NCBI GenBank assembly: GCA_039619475.1
Contig: CM077115.1
Span: forward strand, 510,156,815 to 510,220,814
DNA length: 64,000 bases
From: Icerya purchasi
Lineage: Eukaryota > Arthropoda > Insecta > Hemiptera > Monophlebidae
Direction of reading: 5' to 3'
Shown: positions 10,201-21,429 of the stretch, piece by piece
Numbering within the stretch: the stretch's first letter is position 1
Layout: each line of letters opens with the position of its first letter
Made by a program: the position numbers and the translations under genes
Notes under the pieces: model-generated
Told to the model about the DNA's origin: nothing
The model's input: only the letters and a program-made list of their open reading frames with translations
The model's database searches: none

Positions 10201-12388
10201 TTTAGTTTAAAAAAAGGTCTTTATTCGTATACACATAACCTCTTACCTCAAGAATATCTAATATTATATACAGCGTATGTCAACAGCTTAATATTAACAA
10301 ATTAATTGTTACAGTATCTCACATAGTTAAAAAACCTTAATGATAGAAACAAAATAAATACACGTCTGTTCATATTATCACGATGTACAAAAATATAAAT
10401 CAAATTTATTGCTAATGTATAACACAACCCGATACACTTCTATTAATATAGTTTAGTAGTTTCTTAATTAATAAATGTTCAAAATAACTATTAATCCACT
10501 AATACGACATTACACCCCTGGAACAATTGCAAAGTTATTATCTGCCGTAGTAAATACCACTCGTAATTCGCAATGTAAAAATACGTTAAAGCGTTTAGGT
10601 ACTATAAAAAATTAGAATCTAGATTTCGCCTTATTTACATTACAATTTTTCTACAGAAAAACTATCATATACCAGTAGGTTTCAGGGCAACTGTTTTTCG
10701 AAGTATTTATGTGCGATAAAATCGACTTATTCGAAATATATCACTTCATTTACTTCGCAATTAAACGGTATCTAAATTTAATTTAATTTAACTTAAACCT
10801 ATACATTAATTAGTTTCATTTGTAGTTCATTTCGATTAAGATATTTTTACTACTAGCGTTATCTTATGACTATAATGAATATTTTATATCACTATTACTA
10901 TAATTTAATTATAATATTACTGCTATAATCTTTTTATTATTCTATTATTAATGTAACCAATAGATTCATTTCACTATTGTATATGGTATTGCTACTGTCC
11001 TGATTAATATAATACTTATATTATTATTACTTTTTATACACCAGTTATGCTTATTGTTTTTATTTAATGTTATATACATAGTTTCTCGTTCACATATTAC
11101 TTTTGAGGTTGCCATAAATTTCAAGGGAACGGGGAGTGTGTGTGTTTCAGTGTAAATCTAGTTTTTAATTTTAAAATCTTAAGTATTACTTAGTTTGAAA
11201 TTAACGTTTAAGAATATTTGTAAACATGGGCTAGTAGAAACGTGTAAATATCACCTGTTCTAATTTTCTTGTTTATCTCATTTGGTTAAGTTGTGTTGAT
11301 TCGTACACTAAACACTAGCCTTTGTAAGCTTCACAGTTGTTTATTTTTAATGATTGTTAGATTTTACTTTTAGTGAAGAATAATTGTTGTAACCGTACGT
11401 TATTACTATGTAAACCTGGACTACAAAATAATAATTGCACATATTTATAGTCCAGGTATAATGACCAATAGTTCCGCTGCTCGCGCTAACTAAGCGCATT
11501 TGCGGTTTATGTAAATTAATTTAATGAAAAAATGAAAATGAAATTTATTTATTTATATTATATTTATTTATTTTGACGTTAATTCGTAGCGAGAAAAACG
11601 GTTCGCACTCGTTGTCGTATTATCGTTATTTACGTGAGAGCGAAAAGATAAATAATAAGTGAAGAAAAAAGGAAGGGAGATAAAAAGCGGTGTTTTATAA
11701 AGTGATGAAAAACTATGTGTTTAACGAGACGAGATTTCTATCGGCTTAAACGTTCTTTTACGTCGTGACTTCGAACCGTGGACGTAGCGAAAAACTCCAA
11801 AGACTGACTATTTTATAAAAAATCGAGAAAACCGAACGAGACTCGAATCGGGCTGAGTACAGAGACTGAGTTTCGAGGTAGAACTAGCACTTGGGCGAGA
11901 GCTGGCGACTAACTAACTCTGCGAAGAAAAAAAGATTCAGCTTTCGCCTCTGTTCCAGATGGAATTATCGACGAAAGGCCGCTTGCGATAAGCACGATAT
12001 CTACATGAAAATAACGGGGGTGATAAGGCAGGAAATGTCACAATTAAATTATTTAAATACAAGCCGAAATGGCCAGAAGATAGTTGCAATGGTCAACATA
12101 TAAAAAAGGCGGCGTTAGGAAATACTTACAAGATAATGAAGAATAAATACACTATTAACGGATTTAATGAGAGGATAAGATGAGAGAGTTTAGCGGCGAA
12201 AATGGTTTTCGGTCTGAAGTCGAACAGATAATTAGGCAATTGCAACATAAGAAAAATCAACAAGAAAACGGAAACTATAGATAGAGTTATTAGGAATCGT
12301 ATTTAAAGAAGAATATGGGACCGATAAGAAATTCGAGTAATTTAACATGAACATAAACAATTTAAGACCGAATAATAATAATAATAGA

Positions 12389-12420
<32 letters not shown>

Positions 12421-13034
12421 GAGAATAATTAAAAGAATGTGTTACGGTTTAATACTTCTGTATCATTAAATATGTTGGCAACGATTTTAGTAATTTCATT
12501 AATAAAAAAATTAATAATTGAAGGTATTTGTGATAAATAAATGATGTATATGGGGTGTTTGTACTTTGATGCGTAAATATTTCAACAATTAATGAAGGAC
12601 TTAATTTAGAACCAATTTAAAATAATACGTCTCTGCTCGAAGTCTTTTCGATTTTGATTGAGCGATGCTTTTCGATATCTTAAGTTTATGGCATAATTTC
12701 ACACTTTTAAAAGGTTTTAAAATATGAACACATCATTATTTTTTTTTTGTTTTTATACATCTTTGATGTTATATTTAATTATGAGGACGAAACATAGATA
12801 TTTAAACTTTATTTAAAAAGATTAAGATATAAATTAAATTAGTACAATGTGATCCGTGAAAAAAATTTAAACGAAAAAATAACTAACCTTATAAAATTTC
12901 GAATAAATGAACAAAACTTGTATTTCATACTCCGCCGATAACAACAACAAAATGATTATACTATGAAATTAAAGATAATTTGTCCAGAAATAAAATACGT
13001 TAAATTAGTGTAGATAAATCCATAAACTGTTTGT
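10201..13034. other. Intronic sequence with a GC-richer island and an (AAT)n repeat
   Basis: 10201-11100 is AT-rich without features. A perfect 10-bp stem (ACCTGGACTA at 11414-11423 with TAGTCCAGGT at 11448-11457) brackets a 24-base loop. From about 11470 to 12360 the sequence is noticeably richer in G and C, with many AGA/GAA-type triplets but only short open frames (longest about 70 codons). It may be the 5' end of a retroelement; I could not identify it. An AAT/ATA trinucleotide repeat spans 12371-12418. From 12480 to 13034 nothing is recognised. Confidence 0.5.
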
Positions 13035-13355
13035 TAATATTTATAAATATAAAATAAATAAATTCTTTAATAACAAATAAAAGTAAGTATAAAATCATTT
13101 ATTTTAATAAATTAAAATGACTTTAGAAACCGTTTCCGGCATAGCCCAACATCAGCTAACAATACAGGGTACAATCAAATAGACTCAAAAAAAAACATTT
13201 TAGTTTTATTTGAGTGCGCTCTGTGTTGTTAGATGATAGGCTGTGTCCGAAGACGTTTCTAAAGTAAGTCATTGTAATTTATTAAAGTAAATTATTTTAT
13301 ATACTTATTTTTATTTGTTATTAACGAATTTATTAATTTTATATTTACGTTAAAT
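13035..13355. mobile_element. Foldback (MITE-like) element, about 320 bp
   Basis: Two imperfect inverted arms of about 145 bp face each other around a short centre near 13190. The left arm contains GACTTTAGAAACCGTTTC (from about 13119) and the right arm carries its reverse complement with small gaps (TTTCTAAAGTAAGTC near 13255). Farther out, AATAAATTCTTTAATAAC on the left pairs with GTTATTAACGAATTTATT on the right. No coding capacity. The structure fits a foldback or MITE derived from a DNA transposon; the superfamily is unknown. Confidence 0.7.
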
Positions 13356-16300
13356 AAGTTTTAAAGTAGCCGTTCAATAACAATACCTTCCATCAATAAT
13401 AATTTACGAATTCTGACAATCACAAGTCTGTCGATATTCTTGTATATCTTTATGGTTTATAGTATGTCTATGCGTATAACTTATTCGCATGTTTTTTATT
13501 GTAATTGCTTTAGTTTGATCTGAAAAAATATGAAATTTTAACTGATGTGGCTACATTAACAAATGAAAAATTTGGTGACATACTTTTTATGTCCGGAAAT
13601 GGTTATCCATGGTCAATATATGGATAATTAAATAAGAGAATACTTAAAGCACCGGTTTTTTGAAACACATATTAACGTTTTAGGACTGCTTCCGTCAGAT
13701 TCTAATAAAGAAAACGAATTTCATCATGGCATTTAAAAAAATAAATATTTTTAATGTCTTACTTTAAAAATAATTAAATTTAACATGTGTTCCTCTGACA
13801 TATATTATCCTGCTTGCGGTTTCAATTTTTCAGATATTTTAATATAAATTACACTTTTTTGATTGACGTATTCATGTACTTCTTTTTTTTTTAAAAAAAA
13901 AAATATATATATGTATGTGAACGCTACAGTCTTTATGAACATTTACAAAGTAAAATAATTTAAAGTCCGAAGGAACGGGCCGCGATACCAGTCCCCCAGT
14001 ACATGTATGTACACTTGACCTTATTTTTTAAACGACTTCCGTGTATAAATTATAATTACATAATAGTAAAATCAAATGTATCTCTACCAGTAAAAATATT
14101 GTTTTTACTTTTTTAATGTCAAAAGTTATGAATGTTTTATTTTTTTCGGCAATTATTTGTAAATTTACACGATTTTGTTTTAAGTACTTTCTTTATGTAC
14201 TTATCGTCCCCCCCCCCCCCCCCCCCCCGGTAGGAATACATTTTGGTCTTCAATTTATTGAACAAAATGATATTTGTGTTTTATGTTTATTTTACTTAAA
14301 CATTATTTAGTAAATTATTGCAAATTTTTATTGCTATTTTCCTACGTGTTACTTTTGTAATCACATCTTTGTAAATAAGATTATTTCGCAAAATTTTGCA
14401 TAATCAACTTACTCTTTTGCAGTAAAGCCTTTCTGTTTATTCGGCACGCTAAAATCATTATTGTATTTTCCTTGTTATTTTTGATTTCTTCAACTGATTT
14501 TTTTCCCCCATCAGTTTTAATGCGTATATATTAATTTTCTTGTTTTAACGTTTTCCCTCTCCTAAATTTCTTGATGTGCTTCAAGGTTACCTTTTTGTTA
14601 TGTAAATTATTTTTGATTGTGTTCTTTTATTTTACACATTCCGATTTTCTTATTGCCTTTTTCCCTTTTTTTTTTTTCGCTCGATAATTTTATTATTGCA
14701 GTCATTTTTTGTTTGTCTATGCATATTTTTTCGTTCTTTTCATACCCACGTGTGTCTTGTTTACTCAGCACGTTTATATATTTTTTGTTACTGTTCTTTC
14801 GATTACTGCTTTTGTTTTTCTGTGATCTGTTTTAATTTTCTTCCTGTGTTTTACTGTTGCACTATATTTCAAACATTGGTTTTACCGATATTTTCTGTTC
14901 CTGATAGCTTGTTACATTTTTTGTTTTTCTTCATTTTATTGTCCTAGATCAAAATAATTCTTTATAATTCTCAGTGTAAAAATGTACCGAATTTTTTCAA
15001 AAATCTGGGACGTTCAAAGTCTGCGTTAAATACAAAAACGTTGAAATAATGGTTGTCTTTCATTAGAGAACATTAATTTACTGTATACTTTAAATTGCCT
15101 CATGGGAAAACAGATAGTGCTTGTAATTGCGTAATTTTCGTGTGTGTATAATGTATTTTCTCTTGTATATTATTATCTACTTTAATCAACATGGTCATTG
15201 TGTACCGTCTGCCAATCATACGATTGGGGAACTTTAAATGAACGAATAAAAATAAGGATATTTGTTTCTGTTTTTTGTTGTTGTTTTTTTGTATTGTTTT
15301 TAATTTTTTTTATGGAGTTTGAGCTTTCTCCCCTTCTTTTTTTTTTCTTTTTTTTTTTTCATCGCGACGTTTGCTCGTCAGTAGGCACTGATGTATGTGT
15401 GTTTATGCGACTAGTAGTTGATTTGTACTCTGCTATTGAGTTTATTCTTTCATAATGCGTACTTTATTCGTGAGAAGTGTTTTAGTGTGTAACGAAATAA
15501 TTCACACATATCCTATAATTAATACATCGAAGCGGGCTTCCTCCACTTAAACTTAATTTCTGATGACTTTTTTTCAAATCTATTTAGTCGATTTCACTTT
15601 TCAAATAGTTACATTTAATCACACATTTAAGTATAGTTAAGTTGAATTACCGATATAATTGAAACAAAAAAAGGGTGAAAATTATTTAACTTAAATTTCA
15701 GAAATTTCTGCCCGAGTTGTTGGTACTGTATTTTGCATCAATCCTATAAGTACTACCAAGAATATAAAATCTAATTCGAAATTTATTTTTAATACCACGT
15801 CTGTACAAATTCCAATGGATCGGTAAAATTTTGTGCATTTTATCAACTTTTTGGGGAGAAATACGACTTGTTTTATTTTAATTTGATTTAAAATCCCCCC
15901 ATTTAATAGATCGTAATATGGTTTCCTGATCTGCATTTAATGTAATTTACTGCGAATATTTTTTTTTTTTTTGCAAACGACGATAAAAAATATTTAAAAA
16001 AAGTGAAGAACTGAACTTGGAACGCTAGCGGCTTCGATCTTACAATCAGTGCTAATTTCATCGGTTTGTGATCCGCCATCGTTATGTGTCCTGTTTTTGG
16101 ATGACGCATCACTGTTGGTTAAAATTAGTCCGGCTTCGTAGTAGACGTCCATTTCGAGAGAATATATCCTGTCCCATCTGGGAAAATATAATTTGAAAAT
16201 ATGCGTAGTTACTGTGGCGAAAAATCAAAAATGCACTAAGGAGACGACAAACAGAGGACACCTGTTTTTCGATAAAAGTTGCGGAAATTGTCGTGAAAAA

Positions 16301-16430
16301 CTTAGTAGCAGAAAGGATATGACTCGCGATAATTTTGCCTCGAACTCAAATTTAGATTTGTTATCTACAAGTTGGAACAATTCGCAAAACAAAGATGAAT
16401 TTCCGTAGAATTTATATTGTTAACGGTTAA
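13356..16430. other. AT-rich intron with C21 homopolymer, no gene
   Basis: T-rich sequence (especially 14450-14960 and 15260-15360) with spurious open frames rich in F, L, S and C. A C21 homopolymer lies at 14208-14228. No recognisable protein; the short frames on both strands at 15691-16112 match nothing I know. Confidence 0.5.
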
Positions 16431-16439
16431 CAGTTGTAT

Positions 16440-16970
16440 TCGCATCTTAATTGATTTTTAAAATGATGTAGTGATTACGTCATCTGTGCATAAGAAAAAC
16501 AAAACATTAGTCCCGTTATAAAAGCGAGTTGCGCGATATGCCTGCAATTTCTACGTCAGCAGTAAGAAAGCCGGAATTAATAATAAGTTATAATGCGATA
16601 AAAGTAGTTGTGGACATAATAAACCAGATAACAGAATACACAGTTCTAAAAGGTTTCTAGTAATTTTTTATGTTATGACGGATGTTAACGTCATGAATTC
16701 TTTTTTATAATCTGGATGATATTGGAATCACGCGTGAATCAAAAACGTAAAATTCGGTAAACAACTTGCAGTAGTCGGTATAGTGGAACAATTGCCAACC
16801 GAACAAATAGCGGAATTGAAAAGGGAACCTTCATTGGCAATGAAGAAAAAAAAAACGTGCATTTTGCTTTTTTAAAAGAGATTGCAAAAGTCAAAGTAGT
16901 TACGCAAAATGGGGGAAAAAAACCGTTGGTTCAGAAACACGAGCTTGTAATTGTTTTGTAATAATTAAAT
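16440..16970 (+). pseudogene. piggyBac-like transposase remnant
   Basis: Three collinear pieces in shifting frames resemble the C-terminal half of piggyBac transposases. (1) VITSSVHKKNKTLVPL at about 16472-16520, like the SYVPKKNK(x)V(x)LLS strand. (2) KPELIISYNAIKVVVDIINQ at 16567-16626, like the KPEII-x-YN-x-x-K-x-x-VD-x-x-D motif that carries a catalytic aspartate. (3) QLAVVGIVEQLPTEQIAELK at about 16762-16821 followed by a Cys/Lys-rich stretch like the terminal zinc-binding region. The pieces are separated by stops and frameshifts. No terminal TTAA repeats were identified. Confidence 0.5.
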
Positions 16971-18084
16971 AAATAATCGAGCTTTACTCGTATTAATTTT
17001 AAATAAATTTCAGCTAAATAATTTTGTATAAATAATAAAATTTAATTTATATTAACGTAAAATAAATCTTAAATTTCATGAACGGAAAATTTATATCGTA
17101 CAATGAGCGTTCGAAAACTTTCAGGTGCACTGGAAAATGATCTAAAGGCTACATATTCGAGTTGAAACAAACTATGCGTGTTAATTTAACTATTACTAAA
17201 CTATATAATACGTTCCGAAGGTATTTCTTTATGTAGACGCCGGGCGACATTTGTTTAAAAAAAAACTTATTTCATGACATCCTCCGAATTTAAACTACTT
17301 ACAAATTTTAAGAAGTTTATTTTTCAATTGCTTTACAAACTCATTTCACTATCACGTTATCACTTTCTACAAATTGTTCGTTTTTTTTTTTTTAAAAAAA
17401 ATACTGACTAATTATTTTCATTTCTCACTTTCCACTATAGTATTCTGAAATTCGGCTTTAGAAATGGTTTTAAAAGCGGTCTGAACGACAGCGCGACCTC
17501 GTCATTTGAATAAAACCTCTGACTGCGCGGGCATTATTTTTGGGCCAGAAACGACCAGTAATCACAAAGCGCTAGGTTCGAACTACTAACTGAATGTGTG
17601 CCAGCATTGCAATAAAAAATTGCGTGAACGCAAAACATTATGCGGGGACGTGCATTGCCGTTATGAAGCATCGACGTGTGTTTTCGTTTTTTGACAATAC
17701 GGTCGCGCAAGGTCTACGGTCTATCGTAGTAATATTCACAGTTAATTGGCGGCTTTGAGGACATAAAGTAGTGGTAGATGAGGTCGCAACAGACGAAGAA
17801 AGCCATGAGCATTGTCAGTAGAGAGTGACTGACAGATTTTCTATTTTTTCGGCAAATTTGTTTTCTTCCAGTCACACTTTCATGGTTGCAAGTTGGATAA
17901 CAATGTCAACTCTCGTCGCACATCCTTCTCAGAAAGTCTGGATTCGTTCTCCACAAATGTCAGCGCGCTTATTCATCTACGAAAAATTGTTTACGCTCTC
18001 TTTAGAGCATGTCACATCTATTTTTATTTACTCTTATTAGACAGAAATTCAAGAATTCAGTTGGATAATCGGTAGCTTCGTCTC
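16971..18084. other. Intronic sequence, no feature identified
   Basis: Mixed AT-rich sequence. 17600-18060 is somewhat GC-richer and may be more of the Helitron-type remnant that begins at 18085, but no diagnostic motif could be read. Confidence 0.4.
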
Positions 18085-18790
18085 GATTCATTGCGGTATC
18101 GATTTAGTTACGCAGTGTCGATTTACCCCTGGTATTTCGTTTTAAATTATAAAATTTATGTCATTAACATCATTGTTTTTGGTTGCTGATATGGCACGTG
18201 CATTGAGCCTCTGATGATTTTTGTAATTTTGTGCTGTATTTGGAAAAATATTACGGATCAATTCGTCTGTGGTTGCTGTAATTTAACAGAAGTTTGTAAG
18301 TATCGTGATACATTATGTGCATTCATGATTGCCATTCAATATCCAGCGATTGTTTTGCGAAACGTTCAGTGAATGCATCAAATTGCAACTGTACTCGTAT
18401 ATTGGTCTTCAAAGTCAATTTCTGTACGTATATCTTCATAAAACTAATGATTTGAGACATGCATTAAGTTTATCAGCGGGTTTTAAACGTGGTATAATGG
18501 GTAAAATGAGTCGAAAATCACCAAACAATAAAATGAGTACGCTGCCGAAAAGCTGTTTATTGCGTCTGAAATCTCGTAGCATACGATGAAGCGTTTCTAG
18601 TGCTTTTTTGTGTGCCATAGTACATTCATCTTATATAATTAGTTGACAGGATTGGATTTCCCCCATTCCAGAATTTTTGGTGATATTGCATGTTGACGTC
18701 TAAGTGATTTGCATATTCAACGGCAGTCTCAGTGCTGAATGCGCTGTTTGGCCACTATCCAAAAGAGTTACTGCAATTCTAAAAACCCGA
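18085..18790 (-). pseudogene. PIF1-like helicase remnant (Helitron type)
   Basis: On the minus strand one frame reads IAVTLLDSGQTAHSALRLPL, then stop, CNITKNSGMGEIQSCQLII, stop, DECTMAHKKALETLHRMLRD, then LFGSVLILLFGDFRLILPII, and later PNTAQNYKNHQRLNARAIS. This follows motifs Ia, II (the WDECTM Walker B region, here with W changed to a stop) and III (GDFRQ, here GDFRL) of PIF1-family helicases as carried by insect Helitrons. The Walker A region and the Rep nuclease part are not readable. At least three stops are present. A less clear upstream continuation to about 19250 is possible. Confidence 0.7.
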
Positions 18791-19284
18791 GGGTTGCGCT
18801 CATTCTAACTTTTACTTTTATACAATGTCGAGTACTCTGACTTAGCGTATCACCGTCCATATATTCTTCTTTAATATGTGCTCGGGATTGTATCATGGTA
18901 GCAAATGATTTTATCACAACATCCTCTTTTAACCTATCTGATAAGAATATATAAATGTCTCCGACATATCTTGGAAATAATGTAATTACTATTATTTCTT
19001 TGGTAGCTCTAACGAATATTAAATTAAATCATTCGTATCTATGCTGCTCACAAGCTTTAGTGAGCGAATGACATATTCATGCCAGGTGTTTTCATTGCCA
19101 TAGCGTTTTTCTCAGCACAATGAAAATTAGCATTTCCATTGTGACGCTGAAAGTTACGAAATCGCATATATACGAAAGTGCTCTGAACGCAGGTTACCAG
19201 CAATAGGTAATCGAACGATTTTTTTTCATATCAACCACTTCGTAGCCCAGAGCAATTTCCAATAAGATCGGCCCTTTATATATA

Positions 19285-20540
19285 CAAGGGTGCTGTGGCA
19301 CGGGAACCGAACATATTTCAAATTGCTGCTGTAGTTAAATAAATGGAGTGGGGAGAGCAAGATTTCAGCTGGTGGTAGTCCGGTCGATCAAATTTTAGTT
19401 GTTGGTAGTTTTAGTCACGATGGCTGAATAGAACATACAACACCGCACGTTTACCGTAGAGTCGTTTTTTGAGAGTCAAGAATCCTACATGTATGCTATT
19501 CGCACTTTTCAAAAACGTTTCTTTATTCAACCTCGTAACCTTGTTCCTTCTGAAAAAACTGTATCCGTCTTTGTGTTAATAAAATTAAGCCCCTGAACCC
19601 CAAAGACAAATATGAAACGTGTGCTCGTCGTTTTGAAAAACAGCCCGCAAAGATCGATTCGGAAGCAGGCCAGCAGTTTGCAATTAAGTGACCGAACAGT
19701 ACGTCGTATCCTTCATGACAACCTGCACTTTCATCATCGCTACAAGATGTTCATGACGCAAAAATCCCTGGCTACCGATTACGTTACTTGATTACGGTTT
19801 TGCGGGCGCATTTTACAAAAAATGGAAAACAACGGGCTGCCTTTCGACCGCGTTTTGTTTACAGACGAGGCTCATTTTTATCCGCACGGCGGCGTTAATA
19901 ACTGAAACATGCGGTATTGGAGTGATGAAAATCCCCGAATAATTCACTAAAAAGCCGCTTCATTTTCCAAAGTTAATAGCGTCATTCGGCGCGATCGGTG
20001 CTTACTTTTTAAAACTGTTAACGGCGACCGCTACCGAAAGATGTTGGTCGAGTTTCTCTTGCCGGAGCTGCGAAGGAAGAGGAAACTGTTGTCTAGTTGG
20101 TTTCAGCGGGATACTGCCACAACCAAAACGATGGAATTGCTTCGAAAATTTAATCTCACATGGAACTAACTGACCTCGTCTGACCGTGTGGTGCGATTTT
20201 TTCTTATTGAGGATATTTAAAGTCCAAGGTGCACATCGATAAACCACGTGATCTAGCACAACTCAGGACCAACATAGAACGCGAATTAGTCCAAATTTCC
20301 GCCGTTATGCTCAAAAAAGTGATCGAAAATTTCGAGAAACAAGCCGAGAATACAGCCAAAATAAGGGTGGTCATTTATGCGATGTTATTTTTAAGACGAA
20401 CTAATTTTGTAATAATAATTAATTTCGAATAAAAATTGATAAAATTCTGCGTCATTTGGTAAAAAAAAAAAATTCTCTACGATTATTTGTTCCCTAGTTA
20501 TGGCGATTTGAAATACGTTCGGTTTCTGTGCCGCACCCTG
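19285..20540 (+). mobile_element. mariner-type DNA transposon 1, 1,256 bp, with TIRs and TA target sites
   Basis: Left end starts CAAGGGTGCTGTGGCACG and the right end, reverse-complemented, CAGGGTGCGGCACAGAAACC. After these both continue with ACCGAAC(A/G)TATTTCAAAT, giving TIRs of about 40 bp with a 2-3 base indel. A TA dinucleotide flanks each end (19283-19284 and 20541-20542), as expected for Tc1/mariner insertion. The internal transposase is broken. The insertion lies next to the Helitron-type helicase remnant and may have landed in it. Confidence 0.85.
19420..20400 (+). pseudogene. Transposase of mariner 1, degraded
   Basis: Reading through stops: an N-terminal helix-turn-helix region (FTVESFFESQESYMYAIRTF), LSDRTVRRILHDNLHFH, the first catalytic block LFTDEAHFYPHGGVNN, RYWSDENPR, LVEFLLPELRRKRK, and a C-terminal piece EKQAENTAK-like near 20330-20360. 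The expected third catalytic aspartate block (SPDL-x-x-CDFFLWG in relatives) reads SDRVVRFFLIED, so that site is damaged. Several stops and frameshifts; inactive. Confidence 0.75.
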
Positions 20541-20884
20541 TATCTATGTATATATAGTTAAACTGTATAAACGAGCCCTTATCTTTCGAGACAATATGGT
20601 GACTATATCGCTTACCATGAATATTTCTTCCCAATAGGGGAATAGGGGTTTCTCAAGAAGTGACGCCGGATTGCATTGTAAATGCGGCAATTCTGATGTA
20701 AACCATGCCCTGCTGGGCTTGTACGGCGTATGTGCAAGCACAGACCCCCAAATATATCGATCATTGCTAGTTAATTACTGTATATCCACCATCGGGTACT
20801 ACATACCGGCTAAAATCTATAAAGTATTCACGTATATCCCATCTGATTTGATAATAGTACTGTACTATCCATTTTATATCTAAA
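20541..20884 (+). other. Possible LINE zinc-knuckle tail
   Basis: At about 20664-20722 the plus strand reads LHCKCGNSDVNHALLGLYG. A C-x-C-G-x-x-x-x-x-x-H-x-L pattern is common at the end of RNase H-bearing LINE proteins. The match is short and the rest is not readable. Confidence 0.25.
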
Positions 20885-21064
20885 AGGTATTAAGCTGGTG
20901 ATGAATATGCATCATCTGATGGCGGTGGTGTAGGAGGAGGTGATTTTAGTATATCTGGAAAATTACTCAGCATGGCGACATCATTAGTATTTCCAAAAAG
21001 ATTCTGAATTTCACTAGCGGTAATGGTATTCGAACTGCGTCCTACCGTAGTATTATTATTCACG
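20885..21064 (-). CDS. Unidentified proline-rich C-terminal reading frame
   Basis: On the minus strand a frame from about 21048 ends at a TAA near 20882-20884. It reads NTTVGRSSNTITASEIQNLF, then GNTNDVAMLSNFPDIL and KSPPPTPPPSDDAYSSPA. The composition, balanced codon usage and PPPTPPPSDD tail look like a real protein end, unlike the surrounding random frames. I do not recognise the family. Upstream there is no clear pyrimidine-rich acceptor, only weak AG positions. It could be the terminal exon of a nested gene, a retro-copied fragment, TE cargo, or chance. Confidence 0.25.
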
Positions 21065-21429
21065 ATGATGAAATAATTTTTTTTTTTTCATTATTTAAAA
21101 ATGAAAAATTGTAAATTTAAATATTAATAAAAAATGTTAATAATGCGTGAGGAACACTGATTTGAGAAAGCGTGAACGTTTCACATGTAACTAATGCTGA
21201 CTAATCGAATAATTCTGTTTGAGGCCAAAGTTAGTTGTGTGAATTTTGAATAGGGTGGGTTGATGAAATATTGCATCGAGGAAACTGCATTCCTTTTGTG
21301 AAAGTTAATTACAACCGCAAAACGAATGAAGTTGTCACGGGATTTATCAGCATAACGATTGCTGTGCTTTTGAAAGTGTTGCAACTGTGTTGAAAATAGT
21401 AATAATGATGACTGCAGCATTCGTCGAGT

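Noticed and set aside
14617..15455. Several overlapping open frames of 70-85 codons
   Set aside because: They arise from T-rich low-complexity sequence; F/L/C/S-rich, mutually overlapping, no conserved motif.
15691..16112. Two minus-strand open frames with some balanced composition (MRHPKTGHITMADHKP...)
   Set aside because: No recognisable family, no splice or start context, and they lie opposite AT-rich repeats next to the piggyBac-like remnant.
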